Under the pieces are notes generated by a model that had not been told where the DNA came from, did not search any database, and saw nothing but the letters and a program-made list of their open reading frames with translations. DNA of 7,513 nucleotides, taken from NCBI GenBank assembly GCA_964361795.1, contig CAYIBZ010000028.1, positions 1 through 7,513 of the forward strand. Reading direction: 5' to 3'. The position numbers and the translations under genes are program-made. Origin of the DNA: CAYIBZ01 sp964361795. Lineage in GTDB: Bacteria > Patescibacteriota > Minisyncoccia > UBA6257 > WO2-44-18. Shown one piece after another: positions 1 through 6,304 of the stretch; the first letter of the stretch is position 1, and every line of letters starts with the position of its first letter.

Positions 1-2387
1 CCGCGTCTCAATACGAAAGATTAGACCTCAATGATTTAATTACATTAACTGGAGGAGCTTCCGGGAATGTCGGCGTTGCCACTACTTCTCCCTACGGTAT
101 CGTTGCGATAGACGTAGGTTCTTCCGCCGACGCCAAAACTCCCGCCTTCGTCGTTCAAGACTCCGGCACCTCCACCCCTTCAATTTATGTTGAAGGCGGT
201 TACGGAAGAGTCGGTATAGGAACATCTTCTCCAATGGCCCAATTGGCGATTGAGGTTGCCACAAATAAACAGCTTCTTCCTTCTGGCGTAGATTATGTCC
301 CAGCTTTCTTAATTGGTTCCCGAGGAACGTCCACTCCATTATTTATAGTAACTAATGATATTGGCGTTAATACCAGAGGCACTGTGGGCATAGGAACATC
401 CAGTCCTGGAGCTACTTTGGCAGTTGGAGGATTTGGCTATATCAAAGGCAACTGGAATGTGGAGGCGACGTCAACATTGTCTAGTTTGATTGCTACATCT
501 ACTTTGGAAGTCAGAGGCTCCGGCGGAGCCGGTACTCCAGACTTCTTAGTAACCAGCGGCACTAGAATCGGTGTCGCTACAGCTACCCCCTACGGCACAT
601 TTGTTATCGATGTTCCAGCTGGTCCCGACGCTCGCGTACCAGTTTTTGCTATTCAAGACTCCGGCACTTCCACCCCGTCAATCTATGTTGAAGGCGGTTA
701 TGGAAGAGTCGGTTTCGGGACTTCTTCGCCGTACGCTCAAGTAGCGATTGAAATCACTGAAGAACCGGGAAATAATGCCAATGAGGGCATTCCTGCCTTT
801 TTAATCCAAGGAAGAGGCACAAGCACCCCTGCTTTTGTTGTCAAGAGAAATATTCATAAAGAAGGTTCATCGGGGGATTTTATTCCAAGCGTAGGTATTG
901 GAACCAGCACTCCTTCCGCTCATTTCGCGGTTGAAGGTTCGCCCAGTAATGGCCAAGTAATGTTGTTAAGTGGGGTTTCTTCGCGAGAAGTTTTACGAGT
1001 AATTAGCAGTGACAATAGTTATACTCGCTTGATTTTAGGATCAAATGACACGTTTGGCATAGGCACAACTTCTCCGGGTGCCACCTTTGCTGTTGGAGGG
1101 TTTGGCTATATCAAAGGCAACTGGAACGTGGAGGCGACGTCTACAATAGGTTCAATTCTCGCTACCACTACAATCCAGATTGCTACCTCCTCACCAACAT
1201 CCGGTCATCAATTGTCTGTTAACGGTAAAGCCTTAATTAACGGCGAACTTACTATTAACCTTGGTACTGGTGGGGATGGGACTAGAGCAGTTTGTCATTC
1301 TGGCGCTGCGGGAGATACCGGCGTTCCTATTCTTCTTACAGACTGCACTGGTGTTCCCGCCGCTGACTATGCTGAGTTGTATCCAGTTACTCCGGATTCA
1401 GAAGTCGGGGATATAGTTGCTGTCAGTCAGGAACTGGTCTTCACCACCCAAGGAGATCAGCTGGCCAAGCTCGCTAAATCCACCAAACCATATCAAGCTA
1501 ATCTCATTGGCGCTGTCTCCGATAGCGATACCGACTTTACCTTAATCGGCCACAACATTAAACCCGAAGATAATCCCAAAGCTGTCGCTCTCAATGGCCG
1601 CGTCCGAATCAAAGTTAATCTCGAAAACGGCCCCATCAAAGTTGGAGATCCTATCACTTCTTCTTCTCAACATGGATTAGGCATGAAAGCGGTTAGATCA
1701 GGAAGAATTATTGGTTACGCGTTGAATAATTTTGATGGTCCCACCGAACAAAACCACGGAACTGTTCAAGTCTTTATTCATAACGGATTCTGGATGAATG
1801 AAGATCTTGCTCCAGCCCCCGCCGTCCTGGACGCTACCTCTCCTACCGCCGAAACTATCGCAAATGAAACTCTCAATTCATCCAATTGGCTGGCTCTGTT
1901 GTTTGAGAAAATCCAGACATGGATGAAAGACGCCGTATTGGCGATTAAAGAGTTGGTGGTGGAAAAGTTAGCCGCGTTAAAACTTCAAGTTGGAACAGCT
2001 GAAAATCCGATCGGTATAACGATTTATGATCTGAATACCAGACAACCGAATTGCCTTATTATTAGAAATGGCAAGTTAGAAAATATTTCCGGAGAATGCA
2101 CGTTTGAAGTTTCCAATACTAATTCTACGAACTCAAATACGAGCGCTACGAATAATGAACCGGCGCCGACGTCAACAGAACCGCCCCCGCCTTCGCCGGA
2201 GGCTTCGGCGGGCGAAGCCGAACCAGCTCCATCCTCCTCTCCTTCGCCAGAACCTACGGCTAGCACAACAGAACCGGCGCCAACTACTACAGAACCAACC
2301 CAAACCACTACCGAAACGACAGCCCAGCCCCCAACAGAACCAACTCCAGAACCGGCTCCGACGCCATCTTCTGAACCAACCCCTTAG
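1..2387 (+). CDS. Repetitive fibre-like surface/secreted protein, 5' end outside the window
   Basis: The frame beginning at base 3 is open to the TAG at 2385-2387 (794 codons), with no start needed inside the window; an ATG at 234 is an ordinary internal Met. Residues about 20-400 hold eight degenerate repeats with a 'G(I/V)GTSSP' core, near residues 24, 71, 129, 190, 237, 298, 352 and 393, each followed by a short beta-type stretch such as 'AQLAIEV'. Residues about 455-600 ('YAELYPV' to 'HNGFW', including 'GPIKVGDPITSSS') resemble the beta-rich domain that follows such repeats in Patescibacteria proteins, possibly related to Peptidase_G2 or tail-fibre maturation domains. Residues 626-662 form an amphipathic helix. 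A 'GITIYD' segment with Cys684 and Cys699 follows, then a Pro/Thr/Ser/Glu-rich tail (about 703-794). Inferred role: extracellular adhesin or surface fibre, perhaps trimeric. Signal peptide not visible because the N-terminus is missing. The exact family is uncertain. Confidence 0.82.
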   Translation, partial: ASQYERLDLNDLITLTGGASGNVGVATTSPYGIVAIDVGSSADAKTPAFVVQDSGTSTPSIYVEGGYGRVGIGTSSPMAQLAIEVATNKQLLPSGVDYVPAFLIGSRGTSTPLFIVTNDIGVNTRGTVGIGTSSPGATLAVGGFGYIKGNWNVEATSTLSSLIATSTLEVRGSGGAGTPDFLVTSGTRIGVATATPYGTFVIDVPAGPDARVPVFAIQDSGTSTPSIYVEGGYGRVGFGTSSPYAQVAIEITEEPGNNANEGIPAFLIQGRGTSTPAFVVKRNIHKEGSSGDFIPSVGIGTSTPSAHFAVEGSPSNGQVMLLSGVSSREVLRVISSDNSYTRLILGSNDTFGIGTTSPGATFAVGGFGYIKGNWNVEATSTIGSILATTTIQIATSSPTSGHQLSVNGKALINGELTINLGTGGDGTRAVCHSGAAGDTGVPILLTDCTGVPAADYAELYPVTPDSEVGDIVAVSQELVFTTQGDQLAKLAKSTKPYQANLIGAVSDSDTDFTLIGHNIKPEDNPKAVALNGRVRIKVNLENGPIKVGDPITSSSQHGLGMKAVRSGRIIGYALNNFDGPTEQNHGTVQVFIHNGFWMNEDLAPAPAVLDATSPTAETIANETLNSSNWLALLFEKIQTWMKDAVLAIKELVVEKLAALKLQVGTAENPIGITIYDLNTRQPNCLIIRNGKLENISGECTFEVSNTNSTNSNTSATNNEPAPTSTEPPPPSPEASAGEAEPAPSSSPSPEPTASTTEPAPTTTEPTQTTTETTAQPPTEPTPEPAPTPSSEPTP
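72..350 (+). repeat. Long internal repeat A, copy 1 (gene 1)
   Basis: This stretch encodes 'GVATTSPYG...QDSGTSTPSIYVEGGYGRVGIGTSSP...RGTSTP' and recurs in frame 498 bp downstream. The best-preserved part at DNA level is 159-225, where differences are mostly at third codon positions. Confidence 0.85.
429..476 (+). repeat. Short internal repeat B, copy 1 (gene 1)
   Basis: These 48 bp encode 'GFGYIKGNWNVEATST'. They differ from copy 2 at 1098-1145 at only three positions, all third codon positions, although the flanking repeats have diverged much further. Confidence 0.9.
570..842 (+). repeat. Long internal repeat A, copy 2 (gene 1)
   Basis: In-frame copy of 72-350 at an offset of 498 bp (166 codons). 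The offset falls to 492 bp by the 'PAFLI' segment, so there is a two-codon difference in length between the copies. Confidence 0.85.
1098..1145 (+). repeat. Short internal repeat B, copy 2 (gene 1)
   Basis: Near-identical partner of 429-476, 669 bp (223 codons) downstream and in the same frame. The protein sequence is unchanged over 16 residues. Confidence 0.9.
2189..2220 (+). repeat. GC-rich palindromic element inside the Pro/Thr-rich tail of gene 1
   Basis: GGCTTCG (2201-2207) pairs with CGAAGCC (2213-2219) around a 5-nt loop, within a stretch far richer in GC than the flanking tail. It encodes 'PSPEASAGEAEP', which interrupts the Thr-Glu-Pro pattern. The wording resembles palindromes dispersed in Patescibacteria genomes, but chance in a GC-rich Pro/Ala tail is possible. 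Confidence 0.45.
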
Positions 2388-2405
2388 GAAGTCGGACTTC
2401 CTAAG
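2383..2405 (+). terminator. Hairpin overlapping the gene 1 stop codon, weak terminator candidate
   Basis: CTTAGGAAGT (2383-2392) pairs perfectly with ACTTCCTAAG (2396-2405) around a CGG loop, a 10-bp stem that includes the TAG stop. No T-run follows directly (the next bases are AGTCGCC), so intrinsic termination is doubtful. It may instead protect the mRNA 3' end. Confidence 0.45.
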
Positions 2406-2409
2406 AGTC

Positions 2410-2529
2410 GCCTAGCTTTATACGTCGGGGAGAAAAGAATAGACGGAATTTACAATCCCGCAAAGGGACCCCGAGGTCCCCGCGGGACTTTTCGGGGTTT
2501 ACAATTTTCCCGCCCCGCAAAAGCTAGGC
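2410..2529. repeat. Nested palindromic element of about 120 bp
   Basis: Concentric complementary arms surround one centre: GCCTAGCTTT 2410-2419 with AAAGCTAGGC 2520-2529, CGGGG 2426-2430 with CCCCG 2513-2517, TCCCGC 2456-2461 with GCGGGA 2482-2487, and GGGACC 2465-2470 with GGTCCC 2475-2480. An alternative hairpin uses CCCCGA 2469-2474 with TCGGGG 2492-2497 plus GTCCC 2476-2480 with GGGAC 2484-2488, and excludes the tip stem. No coding frame is convincing here. Confidence 0.6.
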
Positions 2530-2548
2530 AAGGCTCGCCAGAGGCGGT

Positions 2549-2627
2549 AATTTTCAATTCATCCGCCTCCATCTCCATTCACCACTATCATCAATGATAG
2601 TGAAATGTTGCAGTGCAGTTGAAAATT
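2549..2627. repeat. Hairpin element with CTATCA-N4-TGATAG core (copy 0)
   Basis: An outer arm AATTTTCAA (2549-2557) pairs with TTGAAAATT (2619-2627). Inside lies CACTATCA-TCAA-TGATAGTG (2583-2602). The core CTATCA-N4-TGATAG is the same as in the hairpins at 6160-6175 and 7381-7396, with a different 4-nt loop. The rest of this element does not match the other two. Confidence 0.55.
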
Positions 2628-2672
2628 CAAAATGAGATTCCCCAGATGAGATGTTCAAAACAAGATTCTTAA

Positions 2673-2829
2673 ACAGGAGATTTGGCGAATCTTCAAGATG
2701 GTGGCTTGACCGCTTTCGTCGTAAAGGACGGCGGCAATGTGGGTATTGGCACTAGCACCCCAGGTGCTGGAATTGCCTCTAAGCGAGTAAATATGCTATA
2801 GTTTCCAAAGAAGGTCGTATTGGCGATCT
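2673..2829 (+). pseudogene. Remnant of a fibre-type repeat gene
   Basis: From 2673 to the TAG at 2799-2801 the frame reads 'LANLQDGGLTAFVVKDG' followed by 'GNVGIGTSTPGAGIA', the typical repeat vocabulary of gene 1. A stop precedes it at 2670 and there is no start. After the TAG the wording continues in another frame ('IVSKEGRIG', about 2798-2824), which suggests decay with a frameshift rather than a small functional gene. It probably derives from a paralogue of gene 1 or its lost downstream part. It does not match any one gene 1 repeat closely at DNA level. Confidence 0.6.
2773..2802 (+). promoter_or_regulatory. Promoter for the DUF5667-type gene and alaS
   Basis: TTGCCT (2773-2778), 18-nt spacer, TATAGT (2797-2802) with an extended -10 TG at 2794-2795. 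Transcription would begin near 2809, leaving a leader of about 38 nt before the ATG at 2847. It lies inside the decayed repeat remnant. Confidence 0.55.
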
Positions 2830-2846
2830 TTTTTATTGCTATGTTT

Positions 2847-4250
2847 ATGAAAATAAAATTGGCATTAATAATCATAATTTCAGTGATTTTGATCGTGCCG
2901 ACAGGCTGGGTTGTGGCTCAAGAGATAGTTGAAGATAGCGTTGGACTTTTACCCAGCAACCCATTCTATTTCCTAAAAGAATGGCGACGGGACGTGCGAA
3001 AATTCTTTACCTTTAGCGACATCAGAAAGGCGGAATTAGAATTGAAAGTTTCTGATGAAAAAGCGTCTGAATTAAGAAGGTTGGAAGAAATCGTTTCCGA
3101 GGAAGATAACAATCTGGAAGCAATTAAAAAAGCCATTGAGAATTACCAGAGCCACTTGAACAGATTAAAAACACGTTTAACGTCTCTTAAGGAAACCAGC
3201 CAGAATCCCAATGTAGACCGTTTATTGGATAATTTAGTTGAAAACGCGTTGAGGCATCAAAAACTTTTTGACAATTTAATTTCTAAATTTGAGGCCAATG
3301 AAGAAATCCGAGAACAATTAATCGGACTCAAAGAACTTTCCGGGGAAGCGGTAGCGTCCGCTCTTAATAAATTGGATACCGCGGAAAAATTTAAAGAACG
3401 TTTGAAAAAGGCCATTCTGAAGCAAACTGACGAATTTTGGGAACTGCGGTCCGCGGAACTTTTAGATATTATTGAAAGGCATCTTTCCGGTAAGGCTAAA
3501 CGTGAATCTTCTAAAATAAAAGAAGATTTATTGCTGAAGCTCAGCGGCCGGCTGGAAGGGCAGGCCCTACTTGGCAATCAGGACGATTCGGCCGTTTCCG
3601 CCTTGGAGGCCTTGTCGGGAAATCGCTTGGGAAGATTGAGAATTTTAGATGAAGTGCGGGAAAAAATTATTAATCCGGAAGTGAAGACGACTCTCAACAT
3701 AGTTCGCCAGCGCCTTTTGGAAAAACGCGGTGAAGACGCCGGGATTGCCGGCGAGCAATCGCTTGCCGCGATTGAATTGGCAAAAGTTCTGGCTGAAGAG
3801 CTGGAGCTGGCGATTAGTTCGCGCGCAACCGGAGTGTCCGCCGCCATAAAACAGCTCTTAGAAAGAGCAAAGTTTAATTTGGCCCAAGCCGGAAAGCTCT
3901 ACGAAGAGGGGAATTACAGCGGTTCTTTTGGCCAGGCCACGGCGTCGCAAGCCGCGTCTAAAAATGCGTTATCCCAGCTTGCGATGACTGATTCTGATTT
4001 TGCCCAAGATTTGGAAAGTTTGAAAAACCAGTTTGACGGCCTCTTCGCGAAAGCCCGGGGAGCCAATTTAAATAAAGATAATGCCCCTAAATTATTTGAA
4101 TTATTTGGCGACGCGGAGAAAAGGATTGTTGAACTTAGTAAACTAGTCAATGCCAAAGCGGCCGTGGAAAAAATTACAATCGCCTTGCGGAATGCTAAAC
4201 TATTGTTGGCGACCATTGAAGAATTATTGAGAGCCACCGCGAATGAGTAG
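2847..4250 (+). CDS. DUF5667-type exported coiled-coil protein
   Basis: The 467-residue product begins with a good signal peptide: 'MKIK', a hydrophobic core rich in Ile, then 'GWVVA' with likely cleavage after Ala24. Residues about 32-150 start with 'GLLPSNPFYFLKEW' and continue as a charged helix ('RKAELELKVSDEKASELRRL'), the signature I associate with DUF5667, a domain of unknown function. The rest is almost wholly helical and probably coiled coil, without a second membrane segment or any cysteine I could find. Inferred location: outside the membrane. Start choice: ATG 2847 puts the positive residues first. ATG 2841 and TTG 2820 are in frame; TTG 2820 has an AGAAGG motif 5 nt upstream, but would place hydrophobic residues before 'KIK' and sits almost on the predicted transcription start. 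The 3' end overlaps alaS by 8 nt. Function unknown. Confidence 0.78.
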   Translation: MKIKLALIIIISVILIVPTGWVVAQEIVEDSVGLLPSNPFYFLKEWRRDVRKFFTFSDIRKAELELKVSDEKASELRRLEEIVSEEDNNLEAIKKAIENYQSHLNRLKTRLTSLKETSQNPNVDRLLDNLVENALRHQKLFDNLISKFEANEEIREQLIGLKELSGEAVASALNKLDTAEKFKERLKKAILKQTDEFWELRSAELLDIIERHLSGKAKRESSKIKEDLLLKLSGRLEGQALLGNQDDSAVSALEALSGNRLGRLRILDEVREKIINPEVKTTLNIVRQRLLEKRGEDAGIAGEQSLAAIELAKVLAEELELAISSRATGVSAAIKQLLERAKFNLAQAGKLYEEGNYSGSFGQATASQAASKNALSQLAMTDSDFAQDLESLKNQFDGLFAKARGANLNKDNAPKLFELFGDAEKRIVELSKLVNAKAAVEKITIALRNAKLLLATIEELLRATANE

Positions 4251-6048
4251 TGAAGAAATAAGAAAATCGTTTCTGGATTTTTTTAAGTCTAAGGGGCACG
4301 CGATTGTGCCTTCTTCTTCGCTGTTGCCCGATGATCCATCGGTGCTTCTGACGACTGCCGGAATGCAGCAGTTTAAAAGATATTTTACGCAAGAGCTGGA
4401 CGCGAAGAAAGATTTTGGATCTTTGAACGCGGCTTCAATTCAGAAGTGTTTTCGGACATCGGATATTGAAGAAGTAGGCGATAAAACTCACCTGACATTT
4501 TTTGAAATGTTGGGTAATTTTTCTTTTGGCTTGCCCTCCGAAGCCTTGGTGTCCAGCCTTCGTAGCCGAAGCTACTTCGGCGGAGTAGGCAAGGAGGGAG
4601 GATACTTTAAGAAAGAAGCGATTCATTTGGCGTACGAATACCTAACGCAGGTTTTAGGAATCAGTTCCGACCGTATTTCAGCCACCGTTTTTTCCGGCGA
4701 TTCTGATGTTCCCTATGACAGCGAATCTTTTGATATCTGGCGCAAAGAAATCGGCTTGCCGATTTCTAAAATTTCTAAACACGGCCGCGCCGACAACTTC
4801 TGGGGTCCGACGGGAAACGAAGGTCCTTGCGGTCCGACAACCGAAATTTACGTTGACGCAGTAGAAGTTTGGAATTTGGTTTTTAACGAATACTACTGCA
4901 AAAAAGATCGAACTCTGGAAAAATTGAAAACTCCGGGCGTAGATACCGGAATGGGTTTTGAAAGATTGACAGCGATGATGCAGGGCGTTGAGGATGTTTT
5001 TCAAACCGACCTCTTTCAGCCGTTGATTGCCAAGATCAACGAAACTGCTCCCCAACTGAAAGATCGAGAAGTGAGAGTTTTAGCCGACCACTTGCGGGCT
5101 TCAGCATTTTTGATTGCCGACGGTGTGCGGTCGTCCAACAAAGAAGCGGGCTATATTTTACGGCGTTTGTTGAGAAGAATTTTAGCGTATGTCATCAAGG
5201 AGGACATTCATGCGGATCTTTTTGCCGAAATTATTCCGGCGGTCAAATCAAAATTTGGCAAGTTTTATCCAGAACTCAAAGATGTCAAAACCATACTGGC
5301 AGTAACAGGGGAGGAGAAAAGTAAATTTGAAAAAGCGGTAGCCAATGGATTGGCGGCCTTAAAAAAATACAAAAACATCGCGTCCGCCGACGCTTTTTAT
5401 CTTTACGAAACTTTCGGTTTGCCGTTTGAATTGATTAAGGAATTGTCTCCGAAAGCTTCCGAAGGCCTTAAATTGGAAGATTTTGAAAAAGAATTTAAGA
5501 AGCATCAGGATATTTCCCGAGCCGGAGCCGAAAAAAAATTTGGCGGCCACGGTTTGCTTTTAGACACCGGCGAACTGAAGGCCAAAGACGAAGAGGAATT
5601 AAAGAAAGTTACCCGGCTTCATACTGCCACCCATTTAATGCAAGCGGCTTTACGAAAGGTTTTGGGAAATGAAGTCCAACAGAGAGGTTCTGATATTACT
5701 GTTGAGAGAACCCGGTTTGACTTTGCGTTTTCCCGAAAATTAACCGCGGAAGAAATTAAAAAAGCGGAGGATTTAGTTAACGAAGTTATTGAAAAAGATT
5801 TGCCAGTCGGCTTTGTGGAAATGCCTAAAGCTGAAGCCGAGAAAACCGGCGCGCTTTATTTTTTCCGGGAAAAATATCCCGATCGCGTGAAAGTCTATTA
5901 CGTCGGCCATTCCTTGAAAGACGCGTTTTCCAAAGAATTCTGCGGCGGGCCGCACGTCACTCATACTTTGACTATCGGTAAATTTAAGATTCTTAAAGAA
6001 GAGGCAGTGGGAGCTGGAACGCGAAGAATCCGCGCGACAGTGGAATAA
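4243..6048 (+). CDS. alaS: Alanine--tRNA ligase (short form, no C-Ala domain)
   Basis: The 601-residue cytoplasmic enzyme charges tRNA-Ala with alanine and hydrolyses mischarged products. Class II landmarks are visible: 'FFEMLGNFSFG' (motif 2, from residue 86), 'WGPTGNEGPCGPTTEIY' (from 187), 'WNLVFNEYY' and motif 3 'GMGFER' (236-241). The editing domain keeps its metal ligands: His460 and His464 in 'HTATH', Cys567 and His571 in 'CGGPH'. The protein ends just after the editing domain ('VGAGTRRIRATVE'), so the C-terminal C-Ala domain of typical bacterial enzymes of about 875 residues is absent. The linker between 'EIYVD' and 'VEVWNLVF' is also shortened. Residues 97-119 are an unusual insertion encoded by a palindromic element. 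The start ATG overlaps the upstream stop in ATGAGTAG, with no clear Shine-Dalgarno, which suggests translational coupling. No clear intrinsic terminator follows. Confidence 0.97.
   Translation: MSSEEIRKSFLDFFKSKGHAIVPSSSLLPDDPSVLLTTAGMQQFKRYFTQELDAKKDFGSLNAASIQKCFRTSDIEEVGDKTHLTFFEMLGNFSFGLPSEALVSSLRSRSYFGGVGKEGGYFKKEAIHLAYEYLTQVLGISSDRISATVFSGDSDVPYDSESFDIWRKEIGLPISKISKHGRADNFWGPTGNEGPCGPTTEIYVDAVEVWNLVFNEYYCKKDRTLEKLKTPGVDTGMGFERLTAMMQGVEDVFQTDLFQPLIAKINETAPQLKDREVRVLADHLRASAFLIADGVRSSNKEAGYILRRLLRRILAYVIKEDIHADLFAEIIPAVKSKFGKFYPELKDVKTILAVTGEEKSKFEKAVANGLAALKKYKNIASADAFYLYETFGLPFELIKELSPKASEGLKLEDFEKEFKKHQDISRAGAEKKFGGHGLLLDTGELKAKDEEELKKVTRLHTATHLMQAALRKVLGNEVQQRGSDITVERTRFDFAFSRKLTAEEIKKAEDLVNEVIEKDLPVGFVEMPKAEAEKTGALYFFREKYPDRVKVYYVGHSLKDAFSKEFCGGPHVTHTLTIGKFKILKEEAVGAGTRRIRATVE
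4531..4599 (+). repeat. Palindromic element inserted in frame in alaS
   Basis: These 69 bp (23 codons, residues 97-119) separate 'NFSFG' from 'GYFKKEAI', which are joined as 'FSFG(D/G)YFK' in ordinary AlaRS proteins. GCCGAAG (4565-4571) pairs with CTTCGGC (4575-4581) around CTA, and CCCTCC (4534-4539) is complementary to GGAGGG (4593-4598) near the ends. The encoded peptide is rich in Ser and Gly ('SSLRSRSYFGGVGKEG'). The pattern recalls Rickettsia palindromic elements, which also insert in frame; relation to them is not claimed. Confidence 0.75.
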
Positions 6049-6078
6049 ATATCCTCGCTTGTATTTTTTCGCAACAGG

Positions 6079-6115
6079 TGGTTCGACAGGTTTGTCCTGA
6101 GCGAAGTCGAAGGGC
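6079..6115. repeat. REP-like dispersed palindromic repeat
   Basis: TTCGA (6082-6086) pairs with TCGAA (6107-6111), enclosing CAGG (6087-6090) with CCTG (6096-6099). The wording 'GGTTCGACAGG...GTCCTGAGC...GTCGAAGGG' matches a palindrome I recognise as very common between genes in Patescibacteria and some other phyla. It lies about 30 bp after the alaS stop and could stabilise or end that transcript. Confidence 0.65.
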
Positions 6116-6155
6116 TCACTATAAATTGAAAATTTAGCGATAGGGTATCAAGTCA

Positions 6156-6214
6156 ACTGCTATCACGCGTGATAGTAGTGAGAGTTTCTCTCTCTGCTAT
6201 TCCACGGAATAGTA
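6156..6214 (+). repeat. Multi-hairpin element, copy 1 (candidate structured RNA or operator)
   Basis: Three hairpins follow one another. P1 is a 24-nt palindrome (6156-6179) with core CTATCACGCGTGATAG and one G-T pair (6159/6176). P2 is GAGAG-TTT-CTCTC (6180-6192, on the same strand). P3 is CTATTCC-AC-GGAATAG (6197-6212). The order and much of the sequence match 7376-7434. It ends just before the promoter of the DUF5701-like gene. Confidence 0.7.
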
Positions 6215-6218
6215 CCCA

Positions 6219-6247
6219 TTGTTTTTCTCTCCCAACTATGTTATAAT
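6219..6247 (+). promoter_or_regulatory. Promoter of the DUF5701-like gene
   Basis: TTGTTT (6219-6224), 17-nt spacer, perfect TATAAT (6242-6247) with an extended -10 TG at 6239-6240. Predicted transcription start is near 6254, giving a leader of about 50 nt. Confidence 0.75.
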
Positions 6248-6263
6248 ACCCCCGTACTTTGAA

Positions 6264-6286
6264 ATGGTTCGACCCGGCTCACCATG
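6264..6286 (+). repeat. Partial REP-like repeat in the leader of the DUF5701-like gene
   Basis: 'GGTTCGACCCGGCTCACCATGA' wording resembles one half of the dispersed repeat at 6079-6115 (shared TGGTTCGAC) without the closing GTCGAA arm. ATGGT (6264-6268) can pair with ACCAT (6281-6285). It supplies an in-frame ATG at 6284 that lacks a Shine-Dalgarno and is probably not the start. Confidence 0.4.
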
Positions 6287-6291
6287 AATGG

Positions 6292-6297
6292 AAGGAG
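6292..6297 (+). promoter_or_regulatory. Ribosome binding site deciding the start at 6305
   Basis: AAGGAG ends 7 nt before the ATG at 6305. This spacing favours 6305 over the in-frame ATG at 6284, which lies upstream of the motif. Confidence 0.8.
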
Positions 6298-6304
6298 AAA
6301 GATC

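Noticed and set aside
234..236. ATG at 234 as the start of gene 1
   Set aside because: The same frame is open to the window edge and the upstream codons encode the same repeat type, so this is an internal methionine.
516..530. Hairpin GGCTCC-GGC-GGAGCC inside gene 1
   Set aside because: It is short and explained by Gly/Ser codons in 'GSGGAG'; there is no sign of an insertion.
72..1145. CRISPR-like regular repeats
   Set aside because: The repeats are protein-coding, in frame, unevenly spaced and diverged; there are no spacers or cas genes.
2693..2875. Open frame of 60 codons on the minus strand
   Set aside because: It is antisense to the fibre-repeat remnant and the signal peptide region, which have clear meaning on the plus strand.
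6266..6283. Resemblance to a tRNA 3' end (TTCGA, then CCA)
   Set aside because: No matching T-stem, anticodon arm or acceptor strand exists upstream; the wording fits a half REP-like repeat better.
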